From Myceligenerans crystallogenes (lineage in GTDB: Bacteria; Actinomycetota; Actinomycetes; Actinomycetales; Cellulomonadaceae), in the NCBI RefSeq assembly GCF_039529775.1, contig NZ_BAAANL010000006.1, forward strand, positions 62,001-126,000: a stretch of DNA of 64,000 nt, read 5' to 3'. Of the stretch, positions 40,632-48,686 are shown piece after piece. Below the pieces are notes generated by a model. That model had not been told where the DNA came from. It did no database searches and saw nothing but the letters and a program-made list of their open reading frames with translations. Made by a program: the position numbers and the translations under genes. Numbering within the stretch: position 1 is the first letter of the stretch; the number at the start of each line of letters is the position of its first letter.

Positions 40632-41053
40632 ATGGTCAGGTGGTTCCGTCGGCGGGGCCGGCGATCGCGAGTGATCGGCGCAGTCCTCGGTGTGGCATCC
40701 GGCGTCCTGGTGGCCGCGTTGCTGGACGCCCTCAAGGACGCGGTGATGCCGAACGAGGCATCGTGGTGGCTGTCGCTTGGTGCGCTGCTCGCAGGTGCGG
40801 CCGCCGGCTACACCGTTGACCGAGGCGTGGGGCGGTGGATCGACGCGCCGTATGGATCGGGGACCGCGGTGGTCGATACCGTCTCGGACGTCGACCAGCA
40901 CTTCGATCCGCGCGGCCGGGGCGTGATGAGCGCGTCCCAGATGAAACACCGGTTCCGGGGGTGGCATGTCGCGCTGACCGAGATCAATACGTGGCTCGCC
41001 GCGGACCGGGTGCCGCCCTTGCTGGTCGTGACGGGCGATCCAGGGTCGGGGGG
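40632..41053 (+). pseudogene. 5' fragment of a STAND-like NTPase gene, cut in Walker A
   Basis: The first ~140 codons encode two probable membrane helices (about residues 15-32 and 44-60), then MKHRFRGWHVALTEINTWL and VPPLLVVTGDPGSG, the standard approach to the P-loop of actinobacterial STAND NTPases (consensus TGDPGSGKS). Just after GSG the sequence switches to LacI-regulator DNA in another frame; the frame runs on only to 41138. The ATPase core and any repeats are missing. The start ATG lies 7 nt after TAGGTT (40619-40624), so transcription may persist. It is divergent from the metzincin-like gene, 231 bp away. Confidence 0.7.
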
Positions 41054-41056
41054 ACT

Positions 41057-41782
41057 TGCCCCCTCGAGGACGACCCGGAGGCCGAGCTGCGGGCCGTGGC
41101 CGCGCTCGCGCGTCGGCGGGTCGACGGGTTCATCGTGACACCGGTCCGCGACGACCAGTCCTACCTGCGCGTGCACGTCGATCGCGGCACGCCGCTGGTG
41201 TGTGTCGACCGTGAGCCGCACGGGATCGAGGCGGACACCGTCACGACGTCGAACGTCGACGGGGCGCGGGCGGCCGTCCGCCACCTCGTCGCGCAGGGGC
41301 ACCGGCGGATCGCCTTCCTGTGCGACTTCGAGCGCATCCAGACGGCGGCGCTGCGCCGGCAGGGCTACCTCGACGAGCTCGCGGCCGCGGGCCTCGACGC
41401 CGACCCGGCGCTCGTCGTCCTCGGCCTGCACGACGACCCGAGCGCCACCGCCGCGGCCCGCCGTCTCCTCGCCCTCCCGGGCCCGCCGACAGCGAACTTC
41501 TCCAGCCAGAACCTCGTCACCATCGGCACCATCCGGGCGTTGCAGCAGCTCGGCCTCGAGAACGACGTCGCGCTCGTCGGCTTCGACGACGTCGAGACGA
41601 GCGACCTCCTGCGGCCGGCCACCACGACCGTCGCCCAGGACCCGGATCGCATCGGGCGCCTGGCCGCGGAGCGGCTGTTCGCACGCATCAACGGCGACAC
41701 CAGCCCGCCCGGGCACCTCGTGGTCCCCACCCGGCTCGTCGTCCGAGGCTCCGGCGAGCTCCCCGGCCCCGGTCGCCGCTGA
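41057..41782 (+). pseudogene. LacI-family regulator lacking its N-terminal half
   Basis: From CPLEDDPEAELRAV onward the frame encodes a typical LacI effector domain (RRVDGFIVTP, HLVAQGHRRIAFL, LVGFDDVETSDLLRPATTTVAQD) to a normal end GPGRR. The HTH, hinge and first part of the effector domain, about 90 residues, are absent; upstream is the STAND-like fragment. The remaining domain cannot bind DNA and probably is not translated properly. The junction lies at about 41046-41057, next to GGGGG and CCCCC runs around ACTTG. This marks a deletion or insertion breakpoint. Confidence 0.8.
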
Positions 41783-41922
41783 GGCGGGGCCGGCGCCACG
41801 GGCGACCGGCCCCCGCGACCTCAACCGTTCCGTCCTCGCGGAGCGTCATGGCGGGTAGGAGGTGCGAGCAGGCGCCCGCACCCAGACCCGGGAGGCGCGA
41901 TGAGAACGACGTGGAGCAAGGC

Positions 41923-42579
41923 ATGACGGCGGAGTGGGACGCCGAGCTGACCGAACTCGTCACCCACCGTGGCGGCGCCCTGGTGACTCACGCCTACCTG
42001 CTGGCGGGAGACCGCCGCGAGGCCGAGGACCTGGTCCAGGACGCGCTGGTCAAGGTGTACTCGAAGTTCCGGCGGCCGCACCCGCCGGGCGCCGCGGGCA
42101 TGACGACCCTCGACGTCACCGTGCCCGTGGGGAACGTCGAGGGCTACGTGCGGCGCACGATCACGACCCTCTTCCTGGACAGGTACCGGCGCAGGCAGCG
42201 ATGGTTCCGCGTGGCCCACCTGCTGCCCGCGGACGGGAGCGTCCGCGGGGCGGACGACCCCGCTGCCGCACGCGCCGACGTCGGCGCCGCGCTCCGGCGG
42301 CTCACGCCCCGGCAGCGGGCCTGCGTGGTGCTGCGCTACTACGAGGACCTGACGGTCCCGCAGATCGCCGCGGAGCTCCGGATCTCCGAGGGAACGGTGA
42401 AGAGCCATCTGCACACCGCGCTGCCGGCTCTGCGCGCCCTGCTCGGCACCGACGAGGCCGAGAGCGAGACCGGCGAGGCCGACGGCGAGACCGGCCGACG
42501 GCGGACCCCCGCGGCCGGCCTCCGGGACACACACCTGATCGGCACGAAGCCGGCCCTGGAAGGAGGGGACGCACGATGA
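41923..42579 (+). CDS. SigE-family ECF sigma factor
   Basis: 218-residue extracytoplasmic-function sigma factor. Region 2 is YLLAGDRREAEDLVQDALVKVY and region 4 is LTPRQRACVVLRYYEDLTVPQIAAEL then SEGTVKSHLHTAL. The layout is that of the actinobacterial SigE (SIG14x/ECF41-unrelated) group typically paired with a membrane partner rather than a classical zinc anti-sigma. The ATG at 41923 follows GGAG at moderate distance; a GTG 4 codons upstream is possible. The downstream gene overlaps by ATGA. The ~30-residue tail is Glu/Thr-rich and likely flexible. Confidence 0.88.
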   Translation: MTAEWDAELTELVTHRGGALVTHAYLLAGDRREAEDLVQDALVKVYSKFRRPHPPGAAGMTTLDVTVPVGNVEGYVRRTITTLFLDRYRRRQRWFRVAHLLPADGSVRGADDPAAARADVGAALRRLTPRQRACVVLRYYEDLTVPQIAAELRISEGTVKSHLHTALPALRALLGTDEAESETGEADGETGRRRTPAAGLRDTHLIGTKPALEGGDAR

Positions 42580-43952
42580 GCACCCAGGACACGAATCACG
42601 CAGGGGGCACCCCGGAGGAAGGAGCGACCCTGGCAGGGCTGCTGCGGGAGCACGGCGCCGGCGTGCGCGCCGAAGGCCACGCGGCACTGGCCGAAGGACT
42701 GCCCCAGGTACGCGGCCGGGTGCGACGCCGCCGCGTCGCCAAGGTGGGGGCCGTCGCGGGAACGCTGGCGGTGGCGGGTGTCCTGGCGCTGACCGGTTCG
42801 CAGGCCGCCGGATGGATCCGGGGCGACGCCGAGCCGCTGCCCGGGGGCACGAGCACCCAGCGGCCGCAGGGCGAGATCCCGGACGGCGTGACCGTCAGCT
42901 ACCAGGACGGGTACGTGCCCGACGGCTGGAAGCAGAGCGGGGCCTTCTGCGGGATGCCGGTCGCGGACCTGGAGGACCTGGCGGAACCCACGGGGATCGC
43001 GGGACTCACCGTCGGCACGACGGGCGAGCCGGTCGCCTACCGGGAGCGCGCGGGCTGGTGGGTTCCGGCCACCGTCTCCGGCGAGGCCATCGCGGAGGCC
43101 GTCCAGGAACCGTTCCTCGTCTGGTCGCAGGACGGCACGGTGGTCGACCTCGGCTGGTCGTACGCGAGCGACGGCGTCCACTCGATCGCCGAGGCCGAGA
43201 CGGGCCAGTGGTGGGGGCCGGTCCGTGCGACGCCGGTCACGGGCTGCCTGCCCACCCCGGGTGCCGACGAGCCGTTCGACGACCGCCGCTATCAGCACGT
43301 GCGCGAGGCCGGACGGTTCGAGGTCCGGGTGGCCGTGCGGACGCACGACGACGACTCGGGCGACTCCTCCCTGTACCTCAGCGAGCCGAGAGAACTCGAG
43401 ACCGCCGACGGCGCCGGCGGGCCGGCCGGGGGTGCTCCCCGGCCGGAACCGGACGGCTCGTCCTGGTCGGGCCAGTTCACGCCCGACTGGCTCACCTGGT
43501 CCGACGTCGGCTGCTCCGCGTCCGAGGAAGAGGTGCTGGCCGGCTCCCGGGCCGGTGCGGAATGGGCGTTCGACCTGCACGAGGCCGATCTGACCACGGT
43601 CCTCGGCCGCTGGGAGATCCCGGTGACGCTCACGGACGGCGCCGGCGCTCCGAGCCTCCCGTACGCACCGCCCGTGATCATCCTGTTCGACGACGGCCGG
43701 CTGGTCGGTCACGGGTATCCCGGGCCCGCCCTGGCGCCCGCGACCGGCGGTGACGGCTGGGGGTACGCGTACTCGAACGCGATGAACTCCTGCCGGGTCA
43801 CCCCGGACGGCAGCCGCACCCGGATCCCCGAGGGCGACTACACGGCACGGGTCATGACGGTGCTCGATCCGGGAGGCGACACGCAGCGGTTCGTGTGGAG
43901 CGACTCCCTCGCGGTGCGGGTCGCGGAGGACGGGGACCTCACGGCGCGATGA
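42576..43952 (+). CDS. Membrane-anchored partner of SigE-type sigma factor
   Basis: 458-residue protein: a cytoplasmic N-terminus of about 50 residues rich in Arg (RGRVRRRRVAK), one membrane helix (about 57-77), and a large extracytoplasmic part of about 380 residues with no domain I can name. It overlaps the sigma gene by ATGA. Proteins of this layout next to SigE-type factors are thought to control them, but no zinc anti-sigma HxxxCxxC motif is visible, so anti-sigma activity is inference. The extracytoplasmic region has Cys residues near 126, 228, 310 and 407 that could form disulfides. Confidence 0.7.
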   Translation: MSTQDTNHAGGTPEEGATLAGLLREHGAGVRAEGHAALAEGLPQVRGRVRRRRVAKVGAVAGTLAVAGVLALTGSQAAGWIRGDAEPLPGGTSTQRPQGEIPDGVTVSYQDGYVPDGWKQSGAFCGMPVADLEDLAEPTGIAGLTVGTTGEPVAYRERAGWWVPATVSGEAIAEAVQEPFLVWSQDGTVVDLGWSYASDGVHSIAEAETGQWWGPVRATPVTGCLPTPGADEPFDDRRYQHVREAGRFEVRVAVRTHDDDSGDSSLYLSEPRELETADGAGGPAGGAPRPEPDGSSWSGQFTPDWLTWSDVGCSASEEEVLAGSRAGAEWAFDLHEADLTTVLGRWEIPVTLTDGAGAPSLPYAPPVIILFDDGRLVGHGYPGPALAPATGGDGWGYAYSNAMNSCRVTPDGSRTRIPEGDYTARVMTVLDPGGDTQRFVWSDSLAVRVAEDGDLTAR

Positions 43953-43956
43953 CGGC

Positions 43957-43991
43957 GGGCCGGGCGCGCGGCGTCACCGCGCGCCCGGCCC
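43957..43991. terminator. Bidirectional terminator between convergent genes
   Basis: Perfect 15-bp GC-rich stem, arms 43957-43971 and 43977-43991, with 5-nt loop, between the sigma-partner gene (stop 43952) and the ABC-F gene (stop 44002). Confidence 0.8.
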
Positions 43992-44001
43992 CGATGCCTG
44001 C

Positions 44002-45600
44002 TCAGGCCAGGCTGACCAGTTCCGCGTAGCTCTCGTTCCAGAGGTCCTCGTCGCCGTCCGGCAGGAGCAGGACGCGCTCCGGTTCCAGGGCCTCGACCGC
44101 GCCGTCGTCGTGCGTGACCATGATGACCGCGCCCTCGTACGTCTTGAGCGCGCCGAGGATCTCGGCGCGGGACGCCGGGTCGAGGTTGTTGGTCGGCTCG
44201 TCGAGCAGCAGGACGTTCGCCGACGAGACGACGAGCGTCGCCAGCGCCAGGCGCGTCTTCTCGCCGCCGGACAGGACGCGGGTGGGCTTGTCGGCGTCGT
44301 CCCCGGAGAACAGGAACGAGCCGAGCACGTTGCGCACCTGCGTGTCGGTGAGGTCCGGTGCGGCGTGCCGCAGGTTCTCCACGACCGTCGCGTCCATGTC
44401 GAGGGTGTCGTGCTCCTGGGCGTAGTAGCCGAGCTTGAGGCCGTGACCGGCGTCGACGGTGCCGGAGTCCTGCTGCTCCACGCCCGCGAGGATCCGCAGC
44501 AGCGTCGTCTTGCCCGCGCCGTTGAGGCCCAGGATGACGACGCGCGAGCCGCGGTCGATCGCCAGGTCCACGCCCGTGAACACCTCGAGCGAGCCGTACG
44601 ACTTCGACAGGCCCGACCCGGTGATCGGCGTCTTCCCGCACGGCGCCGGCTTCGGGAACCGCAGCTTGGCCACCCGGTCCGCCTGCCGCACGCCCTCCGC
44701 GCCCTCCAGCATCGACTCGGCGCGCCGGATCATGTTCTGCGCGGCGGTCGCCTTGGTGGCCTTCGCGCGCATCTTGTTCGCCTGGGAGATCAGCGCGGAC
44801 GCCTTCTTCTCCGCGTTGTCGCGCTCCCGCCGACGACGCCGCTCGTCCGTCTCCCGCTGCTTCATGTAGTTGTCCCAGCCCATGGCGTACTGGTCCAGCT
44901 CGCCGCGGTTGGCGTCCAGGTGGAAGACCTTGTTGACGCAGGCCCGCAGCAGGTCGACGTCGTGCGAGATCACGATGAAGCCGCCCGAGTACACCTTGAG
45001 GTAGTCGCGCAGCCAGGCGATGGAGTCGGCGTCGAGGTGGTTGGTGGGCTCGTCCAGGAGCAGCGTCTCGACGCCGGAGAAGAGGATGCGCGCCAGCTCG
45101 ATGCGGCGGCGCTGACCGCCCGACAGGGTGTGCAGGGGCTGGGCGAGGACGCGCTGGTCCAGGCCCAGGTTCGCCGTGATGACCTGGGCCTCCGCCTCGG
45201 CGGCGTAGCCGCCCGCGGCGAGGAAGCGGGCCTCCAGCTTGGGGTAGCGGTCCAGCGCCTTGGTCATGACGTCCGGGTCCTCCGAGGCCATCTCGGCCTC
45301 GGTGACGCGCATCTTCGCGATCAGCTTGTCGAGCTCGCGGGCCGACAGCACCCGGTCCATCGCGATGACGTCGAGGTCGCCGGTGCGCGGGTCCTGCGGG
45401 AGGTAGCCGATCTCGTTGCCGCGCGTGATCTGGCCCGCGGCGGGCAGGGCCTCGCCCGCGAGGGTCTTGGTGAGCGTCGTCTTGCCCGCGCCGTTGCGGC
45501 CCACCAGCCCGATGCGGTCGCCGGGACCCACGCGGAACGTCGCGGGCTGCAGCAGGGCGCGGGCGCCGAAGCGCAGTTCGACGCCATGGGCGGTGATCAC
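44002..45600 (-). CDS. ABC-F family ATPase (ribosome-associated)
   Basis: 532-residue soluble protein with two ABC domains and no membrane part. Domain 1 has GRNGAGKTT and LSGGQRRR with DEPTNHLD; domain 2 has GLNGAGKTT, LSGGEKTR and DEPTNNLD. A charged helical linker (about 240-310, KQRETDERRRRRERDNAEKK region) is the interdomain P-site-tRNA-interaction arm. ABC-F proteins bind the ribosome and adjust translation or give antibiotic protection; which applies is unclear. The GTG at 45600 is preferred, since GAAGGA lies upstream and family members start with ITAxGxELR; the frame extends 14 codons further. Confidence 0.88.
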   Translation of the reverse strand: MITAHGVELRFGARALLQPATFRVGPGDRIGLVGRNGAGKTTLTKTLAGEALPAAGQITRGNEIGYLPQDPRTGDLDVIAMDRVLSARELDKLIAKMRVTEAEMASEDPDVMTKALDRYPKLEARFLAAGGYAAEAEAQVITANLGLDQRVLAQPLHTLSGGQRRRIELARILFSGVETLLLDEPTNHLDADSIAWLRDYLKVYSGGFIVISHDVDLLRACVNKVFHLDANRGELDQYAMGWDNYMKQRETDERRRRRERDNAEKKASALISQANKMRAKATKATAAQNMIRRAESMLEGAEGVRQADRVAKLRFPKPAPCGKTPITGSGLSKSYGSLEVFTGVDLAIDRGSRVVILGLNGAGKTTLLRILAGVEQQDSGTVDAGHGLKLGYYAQEHDTLDMDATVVENLRHAAPDLTDTQVRNVLGSFLFSGDDADKPTRVLSGGEKTRLALATLVVSSANVLLLDEPTNNLDPASRAEILGALKTYEGAVIMVTHDDGAVEALEPERVLLLPDGDEDLWNESYAELVSLA

Positions 45601-45768
45601 GGGATGCGGGTCCTTCGAGGCTCGGGAGAGTGAGTGGCCCATGGCGGCAGGGCCGATCGGGGCCGGGCCAGTCTACGAGGTCGGCGGCGTCGGGCGCAGT
45701 GAGATTGATCGCGCGGACGCGGCGTCATGCCGGGAGCCGATGACGCCGTCGCCCCCGAGCCAGGCCCA

Positions 45769-46158
45769 TCACGCGTCGGCGTCGAACTGCGACCTGGCCC
45801 GGTCGACCTCAGGAAGTGCCGTAGCGGTCCACAGGTACAGGGAGTCGATGAGGTCCTGGAGCGTCCCGCCGAGCTCCGAGAGGCGGTACTCGACCGCCAC
45901 CGGGCGCGTACTGGTCACGACACGCTCGACCATCCCGTTGCGCTCGAGCCGCCGCAGCGTCGCCGTGAGGGACTTCTGCGTCACGAGCGGGATCGCGCGG
46001 CGCAGTTCGTTGAACCGACGCGGTCCCTCGCACAGCGTGTCGAGCACCTGCAACGACCACTTGTCGAGCACCTGATCCAGTAGCTCGCGGTGCTCGCGCG
46101 TGAGACGGAGCGGCGCATCCCCGGTGGTGGTCACCTTCGCGACGGCGGTTTCCTCCAT
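45769..46158 (-). CDS. HxlR-family transcriptional regulator
   Basis: 129-residue winged-helix protein of the HxlR group. Features are LDKWSLQVLDTLCEGPRRFNELRRAIPLVTQKSLTATLRRLERNG in family layout (about residues 34-78), with VVTSTRPVAVEYRLSELG as the wing. It is divergent from a RidA gene, with two inverted repeats between them (46174-46201). It is likely to control that gene. The ATG at 46158 is chosen from family alignment; the upstream frame is not supported. HxlR regulators usually respond to aldehydes, thiols or quinones. Confidence 0.88.
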   Translation of the reverse strand: MEETAVAKVTTTGDAPLRLTREHRELLDQVLDKWSLQVLDTLCEGPRRFNELRRAIPLVTQKSLTATLRRLERNGMVERVVTSTRPVAVEYRLSELGGTLQDLIDSLYLWTATALPEVDRARSQFDADA

Positions 46159-46173
46159 GAAACCTAGTCTCGT

Positions 46174-46201
46174 TGAAGTCACCTTCAGATACAAGGTATC
46201 T
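46174..46201. promoter_or_regulatory. Paired inverted repeats between HxlR and RidA genes
   Basis: TGAAG-TCAC-CTTCA (46174-46187) and AGATAC-AAG-GTATCT (46187-46201) adjoin, sharing one base. Both have perfect arms. A plus-strand promoter with -35 TTGAAG (46173-46178) and -10 TATCTC (46197-46202) would run through them, so HxlR binding should repress ridA. Confidence 0.6.
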
Positions 46202-46254
46202 CTTGGAGACCAGCAGCCGGGAGCCCCGGATGCGCCGACCCGAAGGGAAATCCC

Positions 46255-46665
46255 ATGACCGTTCAGCTCCTCACCCCGGATGCGATGTTCCAGCCGGTCC
46301 CCTACCACCACGTCGCGGTGGCCACCGGATCCAGGCACATCCACGTCGCCGGTCAGATCGCCCGGGACGGCCAGGGCAACCCCCTCGCCCCCGGCGACCT
46401 CACGGGCCAGCTGGCCGCCGCGCTCCGCAACACCGCGCGCGGCCTGGCCGGCGCCGGGGCGACGTTCGACGACGTCGTGCGCCTGCGGTTCTTCGTCACT
46501 GACTGGCAGCCCGAGAAGTACACGGAGTTCGTCGCCGGTATCGAGCAGGTCGCCGAAGAACTCGGCCTGCCGGACCCGCTGCCCCCGGTGTCCGCCATCG
46601 GCGTCAGCTACCTCTTCGAGCCTGACGTGCTCGTCGAGGTGGAGGCATACGCCGTCGTCGACTGA
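46255..46665 (+). CDS. RidA-family protein, catalytic Arg apparently missing
   Basis: 136-residue member of the RidA/YjgF/UK114 family, trimeric proteins that hydrolyse reactive enamines or imines. The C-terminal VEVEAYAVVD matches the conserved Glu strand. The Arg of the family motif (usually PxRxAVGV) appears replaced: the segment reads PPVSAIGVSYL. Such RidA relatives often lack imine deaminase activity and serve other roles, so function is open. It is divergent from the HxlR regulator, which probably controls it. It ends 12 bp before the convergent gene at 46678. Confidence 0.88.
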   Translation: MTVQLLTPDAMFQPVPYHHVAVATGSRHIHVAGQIARDGQGNPLAPGDLTGQLAAALRNTARGLAGAGATFDDVVRLRFFVTDWQPEKYTEFVAGIEQVAEELGLPDPLPPVSAIGVSYLFEPDVLVEVEAYAVVD

Positions 46666-46677
46666 CCCCGAGCGTCG

Positions 46678-47448
46678 TCACCGGGACGGCGGGAGCGGGC
46701 TGCGGGCGTTGCGGGCGACGGCCCACCAGATGATGCCGCCGACCAGCAGGAAGAAGCCCAGCATCCCGCCGCCGACCGCGACGAACCACGCGCCGATCGT
46801 GCCGAGGAGCGTCGCGAAGAAGTCCCCGAAGTCCTGGCCCTCGGCGACGACGACGGAGGTTCCCGCGGCGACGCCCGGATCGGACACCTCGATCTCGACC
46901 GGGCCGGCGGCGTCGAACATCGCGACCACCTCGCCGTGGGTGCCGCCCAGGTCGACGGTCCCGCCCGGGAATCCGCTCCGGACCGGGACGGGGGCGCCGT
47001 CCGCGGCCGTGACGGAGATGTCGTCCGGACCCAGCCGGGTGCCCGCGAAGGTCTGGTCCGGGTCGTCGTCCCACTCGCCGTTGGGCGCGTGACCGGCGGC
47101 GCCGGCCGGCGCCCCGGCGCCGATCTGCCAGACGGCGTACGTGCCCGGCTCGGCCGGGAGGGGCACCTCGGCCGAGCCAGGCACGTCCGCCGAGCCCAGC
47201 GCCCGCGCCCCCGGCTCACCCGACGAGGTGACGACGTCCAGGGGCACGGCCCGCAGGAACAGGACGACGGCGAGCGCCCCCGCCGCGAGCGCCAGGACCA
47301 GGACGGCCGCGCCGGAGAACGTGAGGATCTTCGGCCCCTTGCCGACCGTGCGCGGTCCCCGGCCGACCGCCGAGGCGGCCCCGCCCGCCGGCGTCACGCC
47401 TGAAGGTGGTGAGTTCTCGATGAACCCGGGTCCCGGCGGAGTGCTCAT
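46678..47448 (-). CDS. Hypothetical two-helix membrane protein
   Basis: 256-residue protein with a disordered Gly/Pro N-terminus, one helix at about residues 44-67, an extracytoplasmic domain of ~135 residues (rich in Gly/Asp/Val; AVWQIGAGAPAG and VVVAEGQDFGDFF), and a second helix at about 213-243 followed by a short basic tail. Both ends should face the cytoplasm. No known domain is recognised. It lies 40 bp downstream of the Met-rich lipoprotein gene on the same strand and may be co-transcribed with it. Confidence 0.65.
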   Translation of the reverse strand: MSTPPGPGFIENSPPSGVTPAGGAASAVGRGPRTVGKGPKILTFSGAAVLVLALAAGALAVVLFLRAVPLDVVTSSGEPGARALGSADVPGSAEVPLPAEPGTYAVWQIGAGAPAGAAGHAPNGEWDDDPDQTFAGTRLGPDDISVTAADGAPVPVRSGFPGGTVDLGGTHGEVVAMFDAAGPVEIEVSDPGVAAGTSVVVAEGQDFGDFFATLLGTIGAWFVAVGGGMLGFFLLVGGIIWWAVARNARSPLPPSR

Positions 47449-47488
47449 CCAGGAATCGTCCCACGGCGGCTTGCGCGGTCGGCTCCCG

Positions 47489-47869
47489 CTACATCTCCTC
47501 GTCGTCCATCGGCTCCTCGGAGTCGTCCATGGACGTGCCGTCGTCCATCGGCTCCTCGTCCATCGACTTCTCGCCGTCGTCCATGGACCCCTCGTCGTCC
47601 ATGCCCTCGCCCTCGTCCGACATCTCCTCCTCGTCCATGGGCTCTTCCATGGAGTCCTCGGAGTCCATCGACTCCTCCTCCATGGGCTCCTCCTCCATGG
47701 AGTCCTCCTCCATGGAGTCTTCCGTCATCTCGTCGGTCATCTCCTCCGTCCCGGCCGGGGACGAGTCGTCGCCGGCCGGGCCGGAGTCGTTGCAGCCGGC
47801 GAGCAGCGCGGCGGCGGTGAGAGCGGACAGCGCGACGGCCGCGACACGGCGGCTCCGGTTGATCTTCAT
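47489..47869 (-). CDS. Met/Asp/Glu-rich repetitive lipoprotein
   Basis: 126-residue lipoprotein: signal with lipobox LLAGC (Cys about residue 26), then ~95 residues made nearly only of Met, Asp, Glu and Ser in short repeats such as SMEEDSMEEEPM, DSMEEPMDEEEM and SMDDGEKSMD. The sequence has no fold and a very negative charge. The many Met and acidic side chains could bind metal ions, especially copper, silver or calcium, at the cell surface. It starts at the ATG at 47869, 7 nt after TAGCGT (47877-47882, minus strand), probably leaderless. The plus strand has a 15-bp tandem duplication around 47685-47715. Function unknown. Confidence 0.72.
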   Translation of the reverse strand: MKINRSRRVAAVALSALTAAALLAGCNDSGPAGDDSSPAGTEEMTDEMTEDSMEEDSMEEEPMEEESMDSEDSMEEPMDEEEMSDEGEGMDDEGSMDDGEKSMDEEPMDDGTSMDDSEEPMDDEEM

Positions 47870-47996
47870 GCCCCCGACGCTATGCCCTGACCAGCCAGAA
47901 CGACCCTTACAACCTCGTTGTGAGGTCCTTACGCCGATCTAACGCGGGAGCGGACCGAACCCTCGCGGAACTCTCCCGCAACCGTCCGGCATCGGC

Positions 47997-48500
47997 TCAG
48001 CTGAAACGCACGGGCAGCCGTCCCACGATCTCCGCGACGATCTGGGTCGGGCCCGGGGTGATGTCCACGGTGAAGCCTGGTTCGCCGGGGGCCAGCGGTT
48101 CGAGCGTGGCCAGCTGGCTCGCCAGCATGTCCGGCTTCATGAAGTGGCCCGGGCGGGCCGCGATGCGCGCGCCCAGCAGCTCCGCCGAGCCCGTCAGGTG
48201 CACGAACACCACGCCGCCGGCATCCCGGAGCACGTCCCGGTAGGCCCGCCGCAGCGCACTGCACGCGACGACGACGTCGGCCCCGCGCCGCGTCCCGTGA
48301 TCGGCCATCCAGTCGCGCACGATCGCCAGCCACGGCGCCCGGTCGTCGTCGTCCAGCGGGATGCCGCCCGCCATCTTCGCGACGTTCTCCGGCGGGTGGA
48401 AGGCGTCGGCATCGGCGTACTCGGCCCCGAGCCGCTCGGCCAGCAGCTCCGCCACGGTCGACTTGCCGGACCCGGCGACCCCCATCACGACGACGTTCAC
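47997..48500 (-). CDS. gntK: Gluconokinase (GntK type)
   Basis: 167-residue P-loop kinase that would phosphorylate gluconate to 6-phosphogluconate, feeding the pentose-phosphate route. It has VVVMGVAGSGKSTVAELLAERL (Walker A), DADAFHPPENVAKM (substrate-binding), and CSALRRAYRDVLR, all typical of GntK. Length matches the family (about 165-175). The start is a GTG at 48500, 6 nt after TAGGGT (48507-48512, minus strand), so leaderless. No gluconate permease is nearby. Confidence 0.92.
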   Translation of the reverse strand: MNVVVMGVAGSGKSTVAELLAERLGAEYADADAFHPPENVAKMAGGIPLDDDDRAPWLAIVRDWMADHGTRRGADVVVACSALRRAYRDVLRDAGGVVFVHLTGSAELLGARIAARPGHFMKPDMLASQLATLEPLAPGEPGFTVDITPGPTQIVAEIVGRLPVRFS

Positions 48501-48563
48501 ACCCGGACCCTAACCGAACCGGGCCGAGCCCCGGGCGACCGGCACGAGGCCGGTCCGGTCACC

Positions 48564-48638
48564 CGGCACGAGGTTGCCGTCCGCACCACGAGGTCGCGTC
48601 GCGTCGCCCCAGGACAACCGGACGGCAACCTCGTGCCG
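48564..48638. terminator. Long perfect hairpin after thiF
   Basis: Perfect 20-bp inverted repeat, left arm 48564-48583 and right arm 48619-48638, with a 35-nt loop. It sits between the thi operon end (stop 48687) and gntK. It probably terminates the thi operon; the arms could also be remnants of a small mobile element. GGCACGAGG recurs at 48541-48549. Confidence 0.65.
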
Positions 48639-48686
48639 TGACAGCAACCGCCTGGTTCCCGCCCGGGCATCACGTAGGCAGGCTCG

